NCBI GenBank assembly: GCA_007922225.1
Contig: ML679956.1
Span: forward strand, 21,820,769 to 21,884,768
Source: Emydura subglobosa
Lineage: Eukaryota > Chordata > Testudines > Chelidae
Length of the DNA stretch: 64,000 nt
Direction: 5' to 3'
Position numbers and translations under genes: made by a program. A model generated the notes under the pieces. The model had not been told where the DNA came from. It saw only the letters and a list, made by a program, of their open reading frames with translations, and did no database searches. Below, piece after piece: positions 44,660-56,469 of the stretch (positions are counted from its first letter, which is position 1; the number at the start of each line of letters is the position of its first letter).

Positions 44660-47317
44660 TGAAGATGGAGAAAGTTTATTGGGATCATAATATTGGGCAA
44701 AACCTTGAGGTCTTTACTCAGTTCTTATGTAAGCAAAACTGCCCTTAAAATCAATGGACTGAGTAGGGTCATGATTTGACCCATTGTTCTTATTATGGCT
44801 TTGCTGCCCAAATCTCTACAGTTAAGGCTGAACTGAGCTGTGCACTTATAGCTACAGTAGGTTCAGAAAAGCTTCTCATCCATAAGGACAGAGCTGATGT
44901 TGTCTCTCGCATAGTCAGGCTCAACATGAAATACCAGCTGGGGCATCACTGAGAGATTAAGCAACAATTGAATTTCTATTGTATCTGGGGATTTTTTTTC
45001 TTTCCTTTCAGTTCTTAGCATTGTAATTTAGAAAATGATTATTTGTGCTTTAAAGAGACTTCTTCACTCCCCTTCCTTGATTATGTCTATAGAAAGCTAG
45101 GGAGGAAAGAATGAGAGCACCATTTCTACCAGATGACCTAACCATGGCACAAAAGGATGGGTATCAATGATGTCAGGAGCAGGCTTTTTCTCTACTTCCA
45201 ATCCCCTCCATGGTCTCCATTAGCTATCTAGGCAGTTTAATTAGCCAGTGAAAGACATTTCCCTGAACAATCTGAAACAGGGAGTCACTTCAGAACAAAC
45301 AACTGGTGTAACATGAAGAGCCTATGTTGTCTGCTTAATTCATAAAAGCAGCTTGACTGATAGGATTCTGGAGGCAAAGAGACTGCTATTTAATTAAAAG
45401 GACTGTCATGATCAAAACTCCTGTATGGCAAGTTCAACCTATTAGACCATTGCAGATGACTGGAGCAAATACTCAGCACAGATACTGTAGCAAACTGCCT
45501 AAAACTGCCTGCTGGCTTCCAGAGATCTTCCATCAGAAGAACAGCATGGGCAGTAATAATAGTTCCTTCAAACCATCAGTCTGCCAATGGCCTAAACCTC
45601 CTGGGCTGCATCTTTAGCCACGGCGTAATCCTACCAAGATTAAACCTCACCAAAGATAACACATTTGAAAATGATTCTGAAGTGTCTCGAATTCTATAAC
45701 ATATGAGGGAAGGTGCCATTTACAAATGAATGTTGTGGTTTTCTCAGAATTTCTTTTTTTTTTCTGTGCATGTGAGAAATGGAAGCTAGGTGATTATACA
45801 GTTTTGATATTTGATTTTGAGTCTGAGTTTTGGTATTTTGGATATTTTCCCAGAGACACCCACCCTGATTCCATGACACCACAGAGAGGCACATCAGATC
45901 CTTCCATGTTCAGGCTACCACATTCTAAGTACCCATAATTTTATTACAGTTAATAATTATACTTGCATAGACTAAGATAATAGTAATTACATCTCATGCT
46001 TCTCAGTGATTACTTGCTGAGGTGAGGGAGGGCTTTTCCCCCCCAGCATTTTACAACAGACTAGTTACATTATGGGGTTATTCACCTTTCTCAGACACAT
46101 TAGGAATTGGTCACTTCCAGAAGCAGGATACAAGATTTAATGGATTAAAGGTCTGATCCATTATCACACATCTTATAATTATATAGAACCATAAGCCTTT
46201 ACCGTAATTAATCAGTGAGAGATTAATGTATATTCCCAGTGGGAAGATACTATGTCAGAGAAATAAGTTTATTTTGGTGATGTCCTTAATTAGCTATTAA
46301 CTCATTATCCAGAATGTTTGTGTCTTTGGACCTAACCGCCACATATGATAAAATCCTATTTTGTATGTAGGCCTTGCAGCATAATGCGGAATAATTCCAG
46401 TCACTTACATATGGTATCTTCAGAGTCTTATATAGATGTGTTGGAGGATTTTTAAGCTAGGCTTCTTTTAGTGACCTAGCAGGCACACATATGTATAGTG
46501 AACCCAAATCTCTGTTCCCAGTCTGCAGCCTGAGTAAATGTCCTCCTTGGGGAGGCACATGAGAGTAAGAGAATTCCCCACCTTCGCTTCAGAACATCAA
46601 CAGATTCCCATCCACATCTACTACTCCAGCATAAAAGCTCTGTGATCTTAGAGCCCCTGGGCTATAAAGGGCAATAGCTAGTGGCTGTGCACAGCAGCTG
46701 GTCCAGGAGGCTTGGCCTAAACTCAACAAACCACTCAGCACAGCAACACAGGGAAACCCCATGAAACTTGACTCCTTACTGATCAGTGTGCACACCTCTT
46801 CTGTAGACTCCTGTCCGCCTACTGCAGCGATAATGCATCAGTGTCTCTGGGTCTGGGACCTTCCTCACTTGCAGAGGAGTGGGTACAGAATCAGCCCCAG
46901 TTTGTGTATGAGTGCAGAGAACCATTTTCCTTTACACAATGATGATTTCCCTCTTTGTAATATAGGTGAGTTTCTTTAATGATTCCTTACACGTTTGTGT
47001 TTCTGCCTGTCGTCTACCTTATTGGTTAGCAACTTTGAGAGCGTACCTTTTCTATGTTGGCTTTCACTGGGCTTTATGTGTTAGCAAAACACCACTGTGA
47101 TAGAATATTTGGAAAATATCCTTCCCTTTGACTCTCTCCAGTGCCTCTTGTACATTTTATGAATTGCAATCTTTGCACAAAAAAACCCCAAAAAACCCAA
47201 TACATTAGAGCTTTGTCAGCTTCATAATAACTTTGATGCTATTTTGTGCACATATACTCACACACATTCATTTTGTGCAACTTATTAGGGTGTATGGAGA
47301 AGAGGATCCCATCATTC
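44660..47317. other. No gene seen
   Basis: Unique AT-rich DNA. ORFs at 45,408-45,938 and 46,589-46,979 show no domains and overlap on both strands. Flagged as empty after reading both strands. Confidence 0.45.
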
Positions 47318-47320
47318 TTA

Positions 47321-47600
47321 GGGCATGTCTACACTGATGGCAGCAAAGTCGCTGCTGTCAGATTGACCTTTCTGGATTGATTGAGCAGTCAGTGAAGACC
47401 CGCTCAATCGATCTAGAAGTTGACACTGTAAAACCACCCTCTCAAGTGGCATAGCACTGCGTTCCCATCGGCGCCATGCAGTGAAGACGCCGCGCAGAAG
47501 GGAAGCACAGCAGTCAACGGGAGTTACACAAGCTACTTTGTGTAGCTTGCGTAACTCCCACTGACGGCCGCCTAATTGCCAGGTAAGTGTAGACCAGGGC
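47321..47600. mobile_element. Harbinger-type MITE (280 bp)
   Basis: Left end GGGCATGTCTACACT; right end, reverse-complemented, GCCCTGGTCTACACT. Both sides carry TTA (47,318-47,320 and 47,601-47,603), the 3-bp target duplication expected of PIF/Harbinger elements. An inner inverted repeat (GGGAGTTACACAAGCTACTT with the reverse near 47,541-47,560) adds secondary structure. GC-rich; the 132-codon minus ORF across it is not a gene. Confidence 0.8.
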
Positions 47601-47603
47601 TTA

Positions 47604-47857
47604 TTTTTCTTTTTATTCTGGCCATCATGACTATATATTTGAGGGAGTGAGTAAAGTATATGTACCACAAGCAAACAGACAACTGGGATGGGACAGTTAG
47701 TAACACTTTGTGTCAATCCAATACTATTCAGTGTGTGGTATGCTTGCCATATTTATAGAAAGCCCATTATAATACATGCATGAATTTGGATATGTTATTT
47801 CTATTCTATCCTTTGGCCAAGTGAGCAAGACCCAATTCATTTTAGGTCATGGGTAAA
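47604..47857. other. No gene seen
   Basis: Unique AT-rich spacer between two MITEs. Confidence 0.4.
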
Positions 47858-47945
47858 GGCCAGATTTTCAGTTGGTGTAAATTAGCATAGTTACATTAAA
47901 GTCAGTGGAGCTGTGATGATTTACAACAGCTGAGGATTTGGTCTG
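47858..47945. repeat. Short palindromic MITE
   Basis: Arms GGCCAGATTTTCAGTTGGTG and, from the right, AGACCAAATCCTCAGCTGTT, both followed by GTAAATTAGC / GTAAATCATC. Centre with TTAAAGTCAGTGGAGCT. Close relative of 36,959-37,044. Confidence 0.65.
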
Positions 47946-48494
47946 TTGCTCAGTTATCTATTGGGATTCCTGTTGGGATTCCGTAGCCTGTCTGGATATG
48001 TTTATAACATGTAGGCCAGCAGTTCTAAAAAACACATTAAGCAGCAAGAGAAGCAGAAGGCAATGGGAAGGTGCCTATGACAGACAGTTTGATGTTAATC
48101 TGTCAGTAATTTGATACAGAGAAGGATTAATGTTAAGAGTGAATTAAGCTTTATATGAAACCTGCTTTAAACTCAGAGGCAAGCCAAACAGTGACTTGGA
48201 TTCAGGTTAATATCTCCAGCCAAGAAAATTAGCGTGTATTAGACTTGAAGAAAAGGCAATGGGTGGTTGGAAAAGTAGGTATTTATTTGAAAGTAAGATG
48301 TGAAAGTAGGCAGGAAAACTATTGCGTGTGTGTATATAGCTTCAAAAATATTTTGTAAGTTGTACAGGAAGAACAGAAACCAAATCTATTTATCCAAAGC
48401 AATAAATGGAATCATGAATTTATATGGAACACAGAAAAATGGAGCATTCCAAAGAGACTGTCATTTCCCTGTCAGAGGGTACAGATGATTAAAC
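47946..48494. other. No gene seen
   Basis: Unique AT-rich DNA; a 62-codon plus ORF (48,300-48,488) has no domain. Confidence 0.45.
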
Positions 48495-48745
48495 AGCAGA
48501 GCTAGTTTAAAAAAAAAAAAAATTCTGTTAACTTTTTTTTCATGGCTTTTCAAAAAATCAGCAATTTTAATGGAAATTATTCTTTCTTCAAAAAAAAATT
48601 TTTTCGTAGAAAAACTGAAAAGCCCCACACCAATTTATTTTTCTGTTTTCAATTAACCCCTCCACAAAAAATTCTAAAATTGTTCATTTTCATCACAATT
48701 CATTCATCACATTGCACAGGGAAAAAAATCATTCTGGATCTGCTT
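48495..48745. repeat. AT-rich dispersed repeat
   Basis: A- and T-runs with TTTTCAAAAAATCAGCAATT, TTTAATGGAAATTATTC and AAAAACTGAAAAG words; same texture as 22,865-23,285 and 63,030-63,375. Confidence 0.5.
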
Positions 48746-49690
48746 TAGTGAATACCTTTCTGGGTAAGGTCATAGGCAGTGGAGAAAGATCAAAATAACC
48801 TGATCAAGGAGCGAGGAGGTTGACATAAGATACCTGAGATCAGAAACCGTGTCACTAACATGCTGCTTGCCAAAAGGGTCAGAGAAGAGATGCTTTAGAA
48901 ATGTAAGATATTGCATATAGTCCTGCAGGGACACAGAGGGCCTATCAAGATTAATTTTTGCAGTGTTTCACGCTACGTAGGTTAGGCAAACTGTCTTGTT
49001 TGTTCAATCTGCTTTTTTTCTCTCTACTCTTAATAAATCTTTCTTTTCTACAATCCCTGTGGCTTTAGACTTTTGCTTAGGGAATTTTACACAGAACTGT
49101 GAAACTCCCTTAAATCTCTCTGATGATATAGAGAAGGAAGAGGGTCTGGAGCCTACAGAACTCAATATTCTCATTCACAAAGGCATGGAATAAGAGTGTC
49201 ATGAGGTGTGTGGCTATAAAGACCACTGAGCTAATGATACATGGGAGACCTCTAGGGACTATGGAGTAGAACTGAGGTTAAGGATAGAAGCTCACGGGCC
49301 TACTGGAGAGTATCACTGTGAGGTGCATACTAGAAATGGCCCAAATCAGTAAATAGAATCTGAATCCCCATGAACCGGGGAAGGAGCTATGGATCTGAAC
49401 CTATCTCTGCCAGATGCAACCAAACCAGAATTGCTGATCAAATTTTGAGGCTTGGACACATCTATATTGCATACTTCCAACTTAAGAACTGGTTCTTAAA
49501 TCTCATGGTTTCCGTGATTCAGAATGCATGTCTTCACACAGCACAGTCAAACACCTTTCCAATGTCCAGAAAGATACTCAACTGGCAGCGCCACTGTCCA
49601 GCCACCCCCATCATTGTCCTTGACATCTCAGCAGTTATTTCATCCTCCTTCCCATCTTGCTCCCTGCTCTCCTTCCAATTCTCACCTTTG
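48746..49690. other. No gene seen
   Basis: Unique DNA. ORF 49,370-49,807 (145 codons, plus) runs into the palindromic repeat at its end and shows no domain. Confidence 0.4.
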
Positions 49691-49865
49691 GATCTGATTT
49701 TCCTCAGATTCACCCCAGCTTTACATCAGTGCAACTCCACTGACTTCATTGGAGTTAATTCTGATTTAAACGTGATCAGAGAATCAGGCCTATGGGGCCT
49801 GCTCTAACACCTACTGAACCAATGAAAGCCTCCCATTGATTCCAATAGGCTTTGGATCAGGCCTT
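49691..49865. repeat. Palindromic-family repeat
   Basis: GGATCTGATTTTCCTCAGAT on the left and CAGAGAATCAGGCC on the right are inverted, with CAACTCCACTGACTTCATTG in the middle. It is followed by CCATTGATTCCAATAGGCTT and GGATCAGGCC, a second overlapping member. Confidence 0.55.
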
Positions 49866-50054
49866 TAGTCTCCTTTCGCTCTTGGTGTTGGGGCCCCCAC
49901 GATGCAGCCCACTGTTCTTGGCACAGTCTCTTGTTTCCTGTACACCAAAGCAACCTCTATCTCCTCCTTCACTCCATCCTTTCAAGAATCCTTCCTTCCT
50001 TTTCTCCTCACAAATCATCTCTCTTCTCAGACCCTTTCCTGAGCTGTCATATGT

Positions 50055-50150
50055 CTTGCCTGTCTTGGGCTGTAAGCTCATTGGGGTAGGAAATATACTT
50101 TACTCTGTAAGTGATATAGCAAAGATGCCTAATAATAATATTTCCCAGCC
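50055..50150 (+). repeat. Amniote SINE/LINE 3'-tail fragment
   Basis: GGGCTGTAAGCTCATTGGGG, GTAGGAAATATACTTTACTC and AATAATAATA at the end; same tail as at 14,500. Confidence 0.55.
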
Positions 50151-51100
50151 TATGGTCTTTCCTGGATGAATCACACTTGACCTTTACTGAGAATTTTAAG
50201 AATGTTTTTTTTCCCCACCTCTTCTAGGCAAGATTTTTTGCTAATATTTTTATGTAAGCATTTAAATAGGAGAGAGACTATGGTTGCTAAAAATAAAAGA
50301 CAAAAAACATTAATTACTCTGATCAAAACAAAATCTGGGAAAGTGACTCATAACCCAGAAGAAATGTAGGAATCTCTTCCTTTTTACTGAAAAAAACAAA
50401 CAAACCCCCTATAGGAAACTAAATGCTGCTCTTGATACACCCAGGTGATTATCATGATCTTAAACTTACCCAGACTAGATCCTACTGCAGTTCACACTCC
50501 CCGGCTGTAATGAAGAAATGAAAGATGTCAATAAAACATGCATGACTGGGAAGGCAGGAAAGTCAGGCAGCTCGAGTTTTACAAATGAAAGATAAATAAA
50601 ATCATCTCAGTGCTAAATAAAAGGATTTAATCAAAGCAGAGAACACAAACTACATCTACCCATGCAAAGCCAATAAGACAGTACACTCAACAGAGGGCTG
50701 CCTGCTTACCAATGTGCCAGTTATCAACCTATCTTGCAACCAGATAATTTATAAATAAATATCTCTTGTCTTTGGATTGTTCTTATTTTAAAGAATACTT
50801 TATACTTTAAAGAATATATTTTATAGCACACTAGCCATGAATATTCCTGAATTTATCCTTGATGTATCTCCTCTCCAATGTTTGGAACAAGATCTTTCAT
50901 GTATATTTTGGTCTTTATCTTTAGAAAACATTTGTAACTGTGGGAAAATGCTTTTATCGCTAAAGTAACTTAAACATTTGGGGTGAGAGATTTCTAGTGC
51001 TGTTCATGAGCCATCATTCAGAAATGATGTAAACATGGTATAAAGATACACACTGGGCTTGATTTATCATATTCCATCTTGCATCCCCCTTTTGCTTTTC
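50151..51100. other. No gene seen
   Basis: Unique AT-rich DNA. 50,510-50,640 is complex (GACTGGGAAGGCAGGAAAGT, GAAAGATAAATAAAATCATC) and might be conserved; no further evidence. Confidence 0.4.
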
Positions 51101-51103
51101 TTA

Positions 51104-51380
51104 GCTGTGGACTACACCTAAAAATTAGATTGACCTAGCTACATCACTCAGAGCTGTGAAAAATTTCACACTCTGTGTGATGGAGTTAGGTCAGCCTAAC
51201 CCCCATTGCAGATGCAGTTCAGTCAACAGAATTTTTCTATCAAATTTAGCTGCTGTCTCTCTGAGAGGCAGATTACCTACATCGATGAGAAAAAAAGCCT
51301 TTTGTCGCTCTAGGAAGCATCTACACTACAGCACTACATCTGCAGCGCCGTAGCTGTGCTACTGTAGTGAAGACATGGTC
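51104..51380. mobile_element. Harbinger-type MITE (277 bp)
   Basis: Flanked by TTA on both sides (51,101-51,103; 51,381-51,383). Ends GCTGTGGACTACACC and, from the right, GACCATGTCTTCACTAC are degenerate versions of the GGGCATGTCTACACT tip seen at 47,321. The right TTA is shared with the next element. Confidence 0.65.
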
Positions 51381-51383
51381 TTA

Positions 51384-52151
51384 GGGTGTGTCATCATTGC
51401 AACAATAAACTCAAGTTATTCCCCTGGAACTAGCCTCACTAGGGAGACAGTGATCACACTGCAAAACAACACTGGAACTACAGAGTGATATAATTAGTAG
51501 CACAGAGTGATCAGTTTAGCATCTGATGAGTTGTTCTAGGCCCTGGTCTACACTACATAGTTAGGCTGACACAAGGCAGCTTACGTCAACCTAACTCTGT
51601 AAGCGTCTACATTAAAATGTTGCTCCTGACTATGTAACTCGCCCTCTATGCCAACTTAATAACTCCACCTCCGCAAGAGGCGTAGTGCTTAGGTCAACGC
51701 AGTTAGGTTGATGCAGTGTCAGTGTAGACACTGCATTGCTTATGTTGACTGCTGCTGGCTTTCAGAAGCCATACCACAATGCCCCACGCTGACAGTTAAA
51801 TCAGTGCGAGCGCTCCTGTTGAGGACGTGCACCACTGACACAAGAAGCATAGTGTGGACATGCAAAATCAATTTAATTACTGCCGTGGCTGTACGTCAAT
51901 GTAATTTAGGTTGATGTAATTTTGTAGCATAGACATACCTAACTCTAGCTGTTGTATCCCCACTGCATTAGTAACTCTTGCATCAGCAGTACTTGAGCTT
52001 TAACACAACACACACACACAGAGCAGGCCAGCTAACTCAAGCTGTAAAGCATCACTTAACTTGAGCTAGAGATTTTTGTGTGTGGACAGGAGTCAGATTA
52101 TGCACCAAACTCAAGTTATAACTTAAGTGCACAATGCAGTGAACAGAAGCC
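51384..52151. mobile_element. Harbinger-type MITE, split by another
   Basis: Left tip GGGTGTGTCATCATTGCA follows directly after the previous element's TTA. The right tip, reverse-complemented, is GGCTTCTGTTCACTGCA. AACTCAAGTTAT occurs near both ends. The middle 400 bases are a separate MITE. The right flank (TAT) is a poor match to TTA, so this border is less sure. Confidence 0.5.
51539..51938. mobile_element. Harbinger-type MITE (400 bp) nested inside the previous one
   Basis: Left end GGCCCTGGTCTACACTAC; right end, reverse-complemented, GTATGTCTATGCTACAAAAT. CTA lies at both borders (51,536-51,538; 51,939-51,941), compatible with a mutated or CTA 3-bp duplication. Internal TTAGGTCAACGCAGTTAGGTTG symmetry is typical of this turtle MITE style. 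The 68-codon ORF in it is not a gene. Confidence 0.65.
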
Positions 52152-53635
52152 TATTATACAACCCCACCCTGGGTAACTTACCTTAAGTAATTACACGGGC
52201 TTAGGTACATGTAATTTATACCACACTTTAAATCATCATGGATTTTGGCTAGATATATGTATGTTTTGTCATCACAGTAATCATAAAGGTCTAAATTAAA
52301 GCTGATTAAAAAGGGGGATTGGGTAGCTCAAGAGACTGAGAAGGAATCAGAATTTCTGTCTCTAGGTCACAGATTCACATATTTCTCAGGGTGGCAATAA
52401 CCAGAAATCGTTGCCATTGACGTTCAAAAAGTTTATGCAAAATGACTTAGTAGATGAAGTCAAGTTTTGTTAGGTGTCCCCATCAAGAAAACCACTACCA
52501 CACTTGGTTGCCTTGTTGTCAGGGACAGTAGAGAGGCTTCTAGTTCATGGTCATGGCAATTGAGTTCTTCTTTCATCTAGCACACACACAAAATATTCCT
52601 GGATGTGTAAAATACTGCCAGATACTGTGACGGTGGGCTCTTTTTAAATCCCATAGATAGACAGATAAATCTTTCTTAATATGTGCAGAATCTCTCGGTA
52701 TGCTCTGCATTCAGTGCTAACTGCTGTCATTAAAAATGTTTACTCCTTCTTCTGTGCATTTTCAAATTGCACCAATTTTCATAACTAAATCTTTGCCCCC
52801 AGTATAAACTGTTCACTCTTGCAAAGCTGGCAAAAAAATAAAACTTTTTTGAATTCCTTGCTCTGACCTCTAGAGGTGATCCAGCCTGGTAGGGGTTGAG
52901 GCCATGGACAGTTTGGAGATGCTTAACCTCTACAACTGAAGCCATAATTTTCTGTAGGTAAATGGAGGACTGTGCTCTCCAGAGCTAGTCATTTCCACAA
53001 GATGAAAACTGACTGAAAAATGCTTACAAACTATTTTGGTGGAGTTTGCAAATTTGCTTAAATATTGACCAAGGAGAATTGATCGATCCTACTATTGTAG
53101 AACTATGACGAAGATTTAAAAGCCCTGACCCTGAAACTGACTTAATGGAGGCATACTGCAATGCTGCTATGTAGTCCACCCAGACAGTCAGTAGCAGGAT
53201 CTAAGCCAAAGTCTGGATTCAGAGCCAAACTTACCCAAGTAAGTGCATGTTTATTGACGAGGAGACCAACCTAGCATTCTCATAAAAAGGGATTCTTCAG
53301 GAGAGATTGGAAGGAGAGAAAGAGTGAGTGAGCACTCCGTGAAAAAGAAGTGGGAAGCTATTTCCAAGGTTGGACAAGTCAGCTGCATTTTCACAAATAA
53401 GACATTTGGGATAGTTTGGAGGAATGCAGAGGAAATGCAGTAAGAAAATACGATAAGAATCCACATTTTAAATGACAAATTTTCAAGTGAAATTTCAAAG
53501 CTTCAATTGTAAATGCTACATTATTTTGGTTTGGTTTTGTCATTCAAACCATAAACAACCCTGAAAATATGCAAAAAAATTGTTATCTATATTGTACAAT
53601 AGCTTTTCTCAGTAAGGACATGATTTTTTAAAAAA
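52152..53635. other. No gene seen
   Basis: Unique AT-rich DNA. ORFs at 52,730-52,945 and 53,251-53,478 (minus) show no domain. Confidence 0.45.
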
Positions 53636-53639
53636 AGTG

Positions 53640-53832
53640 AATAGTAACTGCACACATAACTACGCACACATAATGATGTGCCAGATTTGCTTGGGCATTT
53701 GCCATAATTAGCTGTGCATTTTGTCTTTTTGAAAGCCAAAATGGCCACTTGAGCATCTAACTGGTCATTTGTGCATACATATACCTGATTTATGTGTGTA
53801 ACAGCATTAGCTGTGCATAGATTAGGCCCTTA
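53640..53832. repeat. Possible fold-back repeat
   Basis: AGTAACTGCACACATAACTA at the left and, reverse-complemented from the right, AATGCTGTTACACACATAAA; ATTAGCTGTGCAT occurs at 53,708-53,720 and 53,807-53,819. Symmetry is partial. Confidence 0.3.
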
Positions 53833-54420
53833 ATAAAAAAAATAATTATTCTTCTTTGAAGGGTTTTGAATTATAAAAGTTTCACTTGAAATAGCATATA
53901 AATAGGTCAAACTCATGTTCCAATTAAATATTGGAGTAATGTTCCACTGTCTTTCAGTATAAAAGAAATAAGGAAAGATTATGATTTTTTCAAATGATCC
54001 TACATTCATGTGATATTGCAGATAGATTAAGGTATTTTCCTTTTAACTGATTTTAGAAGCTATTTCTGAAGTGTATATCTGCTGTTTATGGATCACAACT
54101 AACTTTATCATTATGTATAAACTGTGCTTTTGAGTGCTGTAAGAGGTATCCCCTGTCTTACAATAAAATATTATGGAACATTATATTTCCATATAGTAAT
54201 GGCACTCTTATTTTACTAGTAGGAAAGGTATTGTACTAATTTAATTGACTAACATAAAAGTCTCACAAGCAAGATCTATATTTTATTTTCTCAACAGTTT
54301 TTGTCAATGAAGGTTTAATTTCACATTCATAGAGGATGTTTGTGTATCTCACAATCATCATCAGGGATGTGGTCTCCTTTGTGGTGCTAGGTGCTTGGAC
54401 CTCCCGCTTCTTCACACATC
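53833..54420. other. No gene seen
   Basis: Unique AT-rich DNA without ORFs of note. Confidence 0.45.
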
Positions 54421-54424
54421 AGAC

Positions 54425-54670
54425 AGTCTTGTGTCTAAAATACAAACCTGGGAGCCAAGATGTATACATTCTGCCACAGACTTGCTGTGTGAGCTGGGGT
54501 AAATAACAAACTCTTTATGTCTTAAACATCTGTAATGAGGAAATAGTAAAATAAGACTTGCCTATTTCTCAGGGGTGATGTGAGGCTTAATACAGTAACG
54601 TTTTTAAACCGGTCTGACGACATAAGATGGAAGGCACTATAGAAAGACAAAGTATTGTTATCTAGAGAAT
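54425..54670 (+). repeat. MIR-like SINE, near full length
   Basis: CTTGCTGTGTGAGCTGGGGT, CATCTGTAATGAGGAAATAG, TATTTCTCAGGGGTGATGTG and GGCACTATAGAAAGACAAAG: core, linker and a tail of the '...GGCGCTATATAAATGC' kind. Confidence 0.75.
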
Positions 54671-55337
54671 ATGAGCCATAGTCTAATCTCTGTTGCAGAG
54701 GTATAAATCTGGAGTAATTCTACTGACTTTTACATATATACACCAAGAGAGGGAGAGACCCGCACACACCTAAAACTAGAGATATACAAAATAGTTTAGT
54801 TCTTAAGACAGTAGAATTAGAATTGTCTGAATGTTCACTTATAAACTCACAACTTGGGCCAAGTGCTTTAAAAGGATTGCCAAGGTTCATGAGATTTCCC
54901 TGAACCTTAGTCTCAAGGATATGTTGAGGGAATCTTGGCCATTTTATGATTTATGGTGCAAAGCATCTGAAACTTGATGGGCTGAACCATGTTTGATTTG
55001 AACTTCTGGAATTTGTTCAAATCCAGAACTCAATGAAAACTCAGAGATTGTGAACTGAAACCTTAAGTTTCACTTAGCTCTGATTAGACTGTAAACTACG
55101 AAGTGAATAGAGTTATTTACTGTTCAATTAAACCTAAAATCAAACATGAGGTCATTTCTACCTCTGGCCTTTCCTGTGACAGTTTCATAAACCAGTAGTG
55201 TGGTACCTGCTGCAGAAGTAAATATCTAGCATTAGAAAAAGATTTTGCAGTATGTTCGTTCATCCTGGACAAGAGGTTGAATTGTCTTTTCATTACAAGT
55301 ACTTTTTTAAAAGTGACTCAGTGATGAAAGTATAGAA
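54671..55337. other. No gene seen
   Basis: Unique AT-rich DNA with a lone arm-like word near 54,672-54,720. Confidence 0.4.
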
Positions 55338-55678
55338 TGTTGCCATTGTGGAGTTGTGTACTGAAAACTTTTAACATTACTTTAAGTTTGGAAGGGGTTT
55401 TCTGGGCCTGCTTGCAGACCAACGGGCTGTGTAGGGAACCTTGCGATCTGAATCTTCAGCAGTTAGTCTGCAAAAGAGCCAATCTGGAGCAAGGTGAGTT
55501 GAGATGTGCCTCTCTGCCTTCGATAACAGTCTGTTCTCTCTCTCTCTCTCTCTCTCTGTAATTGGCTGTCATGTGTTAGACTTCTAGATTCCAAGAAATA
55601 AAGTTATTTTATGTTGTGACCTTTCAAGAAGAGTATAATTTTTTTTCCTAACTCTGTGTGCACGTAACGAACATAACA
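55338..55678 (+). repeat. Solo LTR (copy 2)
   Basis: Starts TGTTGCC and ends CATAACA. Contains GGGCCTGCTTGCAGACC, a (CT)n run (55,530-55,558), CTGTCATGTGTTAGACTTCT, AATAAAG (55,597-55,603) and CCTTTCAAGAAGAGTATAA. Its order of motifs matches 8,293-8,622. The AATAAA followed by about 75 bases to the end defines R/U5. No internal retroviral sequence flanks it. Confidence 0.6.
55530..55558. repeat. (CT)n microsatellite inside the LTR
   Basis: About 13 CT units, absent from the other LTR copy, so it expanded after insertion or is a variant of the family. Confidence 0.9.
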
Positions 55679-56465
55679 GGTGGAGATGGAAGAGAGAAAG
55701 GGATTAGGACTGGGGGAACAAACTATTAACTCTTGAAGGGACTGTTTCTACAGTGCCTTAAAGGCCCAATGGTTCTCTGACCCTAATAGAGAACTTTAGG
55801 CCCTATCTCAAGACAAATAAATAAATAATAAAAGCAATCCCCTGAGGAAACCTTTATTAAAAATCCCATTAATATTTGTATATAAACTGGAGCCAAAGAT
55901 TTGTGTATCAACCCTTTGACTTTAGGACACTTTTGGTACTTGGAAGGTGTTCATCTGAGATGAGAATATGTAGAAATGGCTTAAGAGCTCCTCCTTTTCT
56001 GCTTTATGGTATATAAAAGAGAAGGTAGAGTAGAGTAGAGTCCGGTTGTGAATACATCTGAGGGGAGTATTTTTAAAATCTGATTCCTGGAGGGAAAATA
56101 CATTTCTGTGCATTAGGAAAGTAAAAGAACCTTGTGTGGGAAGAAGAAGAAGAGCCCTTAGCCTCCTGCACTTCATTCAATCATTGAACTATAATTCCTA
56201 CTGTTGCAGATTGCCCATGGGTGCCACAGAACCAGATTTATTTGGCATAAAGTGAAGATGGACTTTTTCCCATTGAAACACAAACCTTTAGAATCAGGTG
56301 CCTACTTATGCATTCAGTGCAATTTTTTTGTGAGTGGAATACCTTAATGGCACAGAATAGACTTAGGCAGCTACAAAGATGTTTTGGGACCCCTATATAC
56401 AGACCTGTATTAATATTTAACTACTGTTGATGACTGTGTCAAATAGCAAAGTCTATGTGTGATAC
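55679..56465. other. No gene seen
   Basis: Unique AT-rich DNA; a short GGTAGAGTAGAGTAGAGT tandem at 56,025-56,042. Confidence 0.45.
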
Positions 56466-56469
56466 TTTT

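Noticed and set aside
47318..47716. 132-codon minus ORF
   Set aside because: Spans a Harbinger-type MITE and its flank; not a gene.
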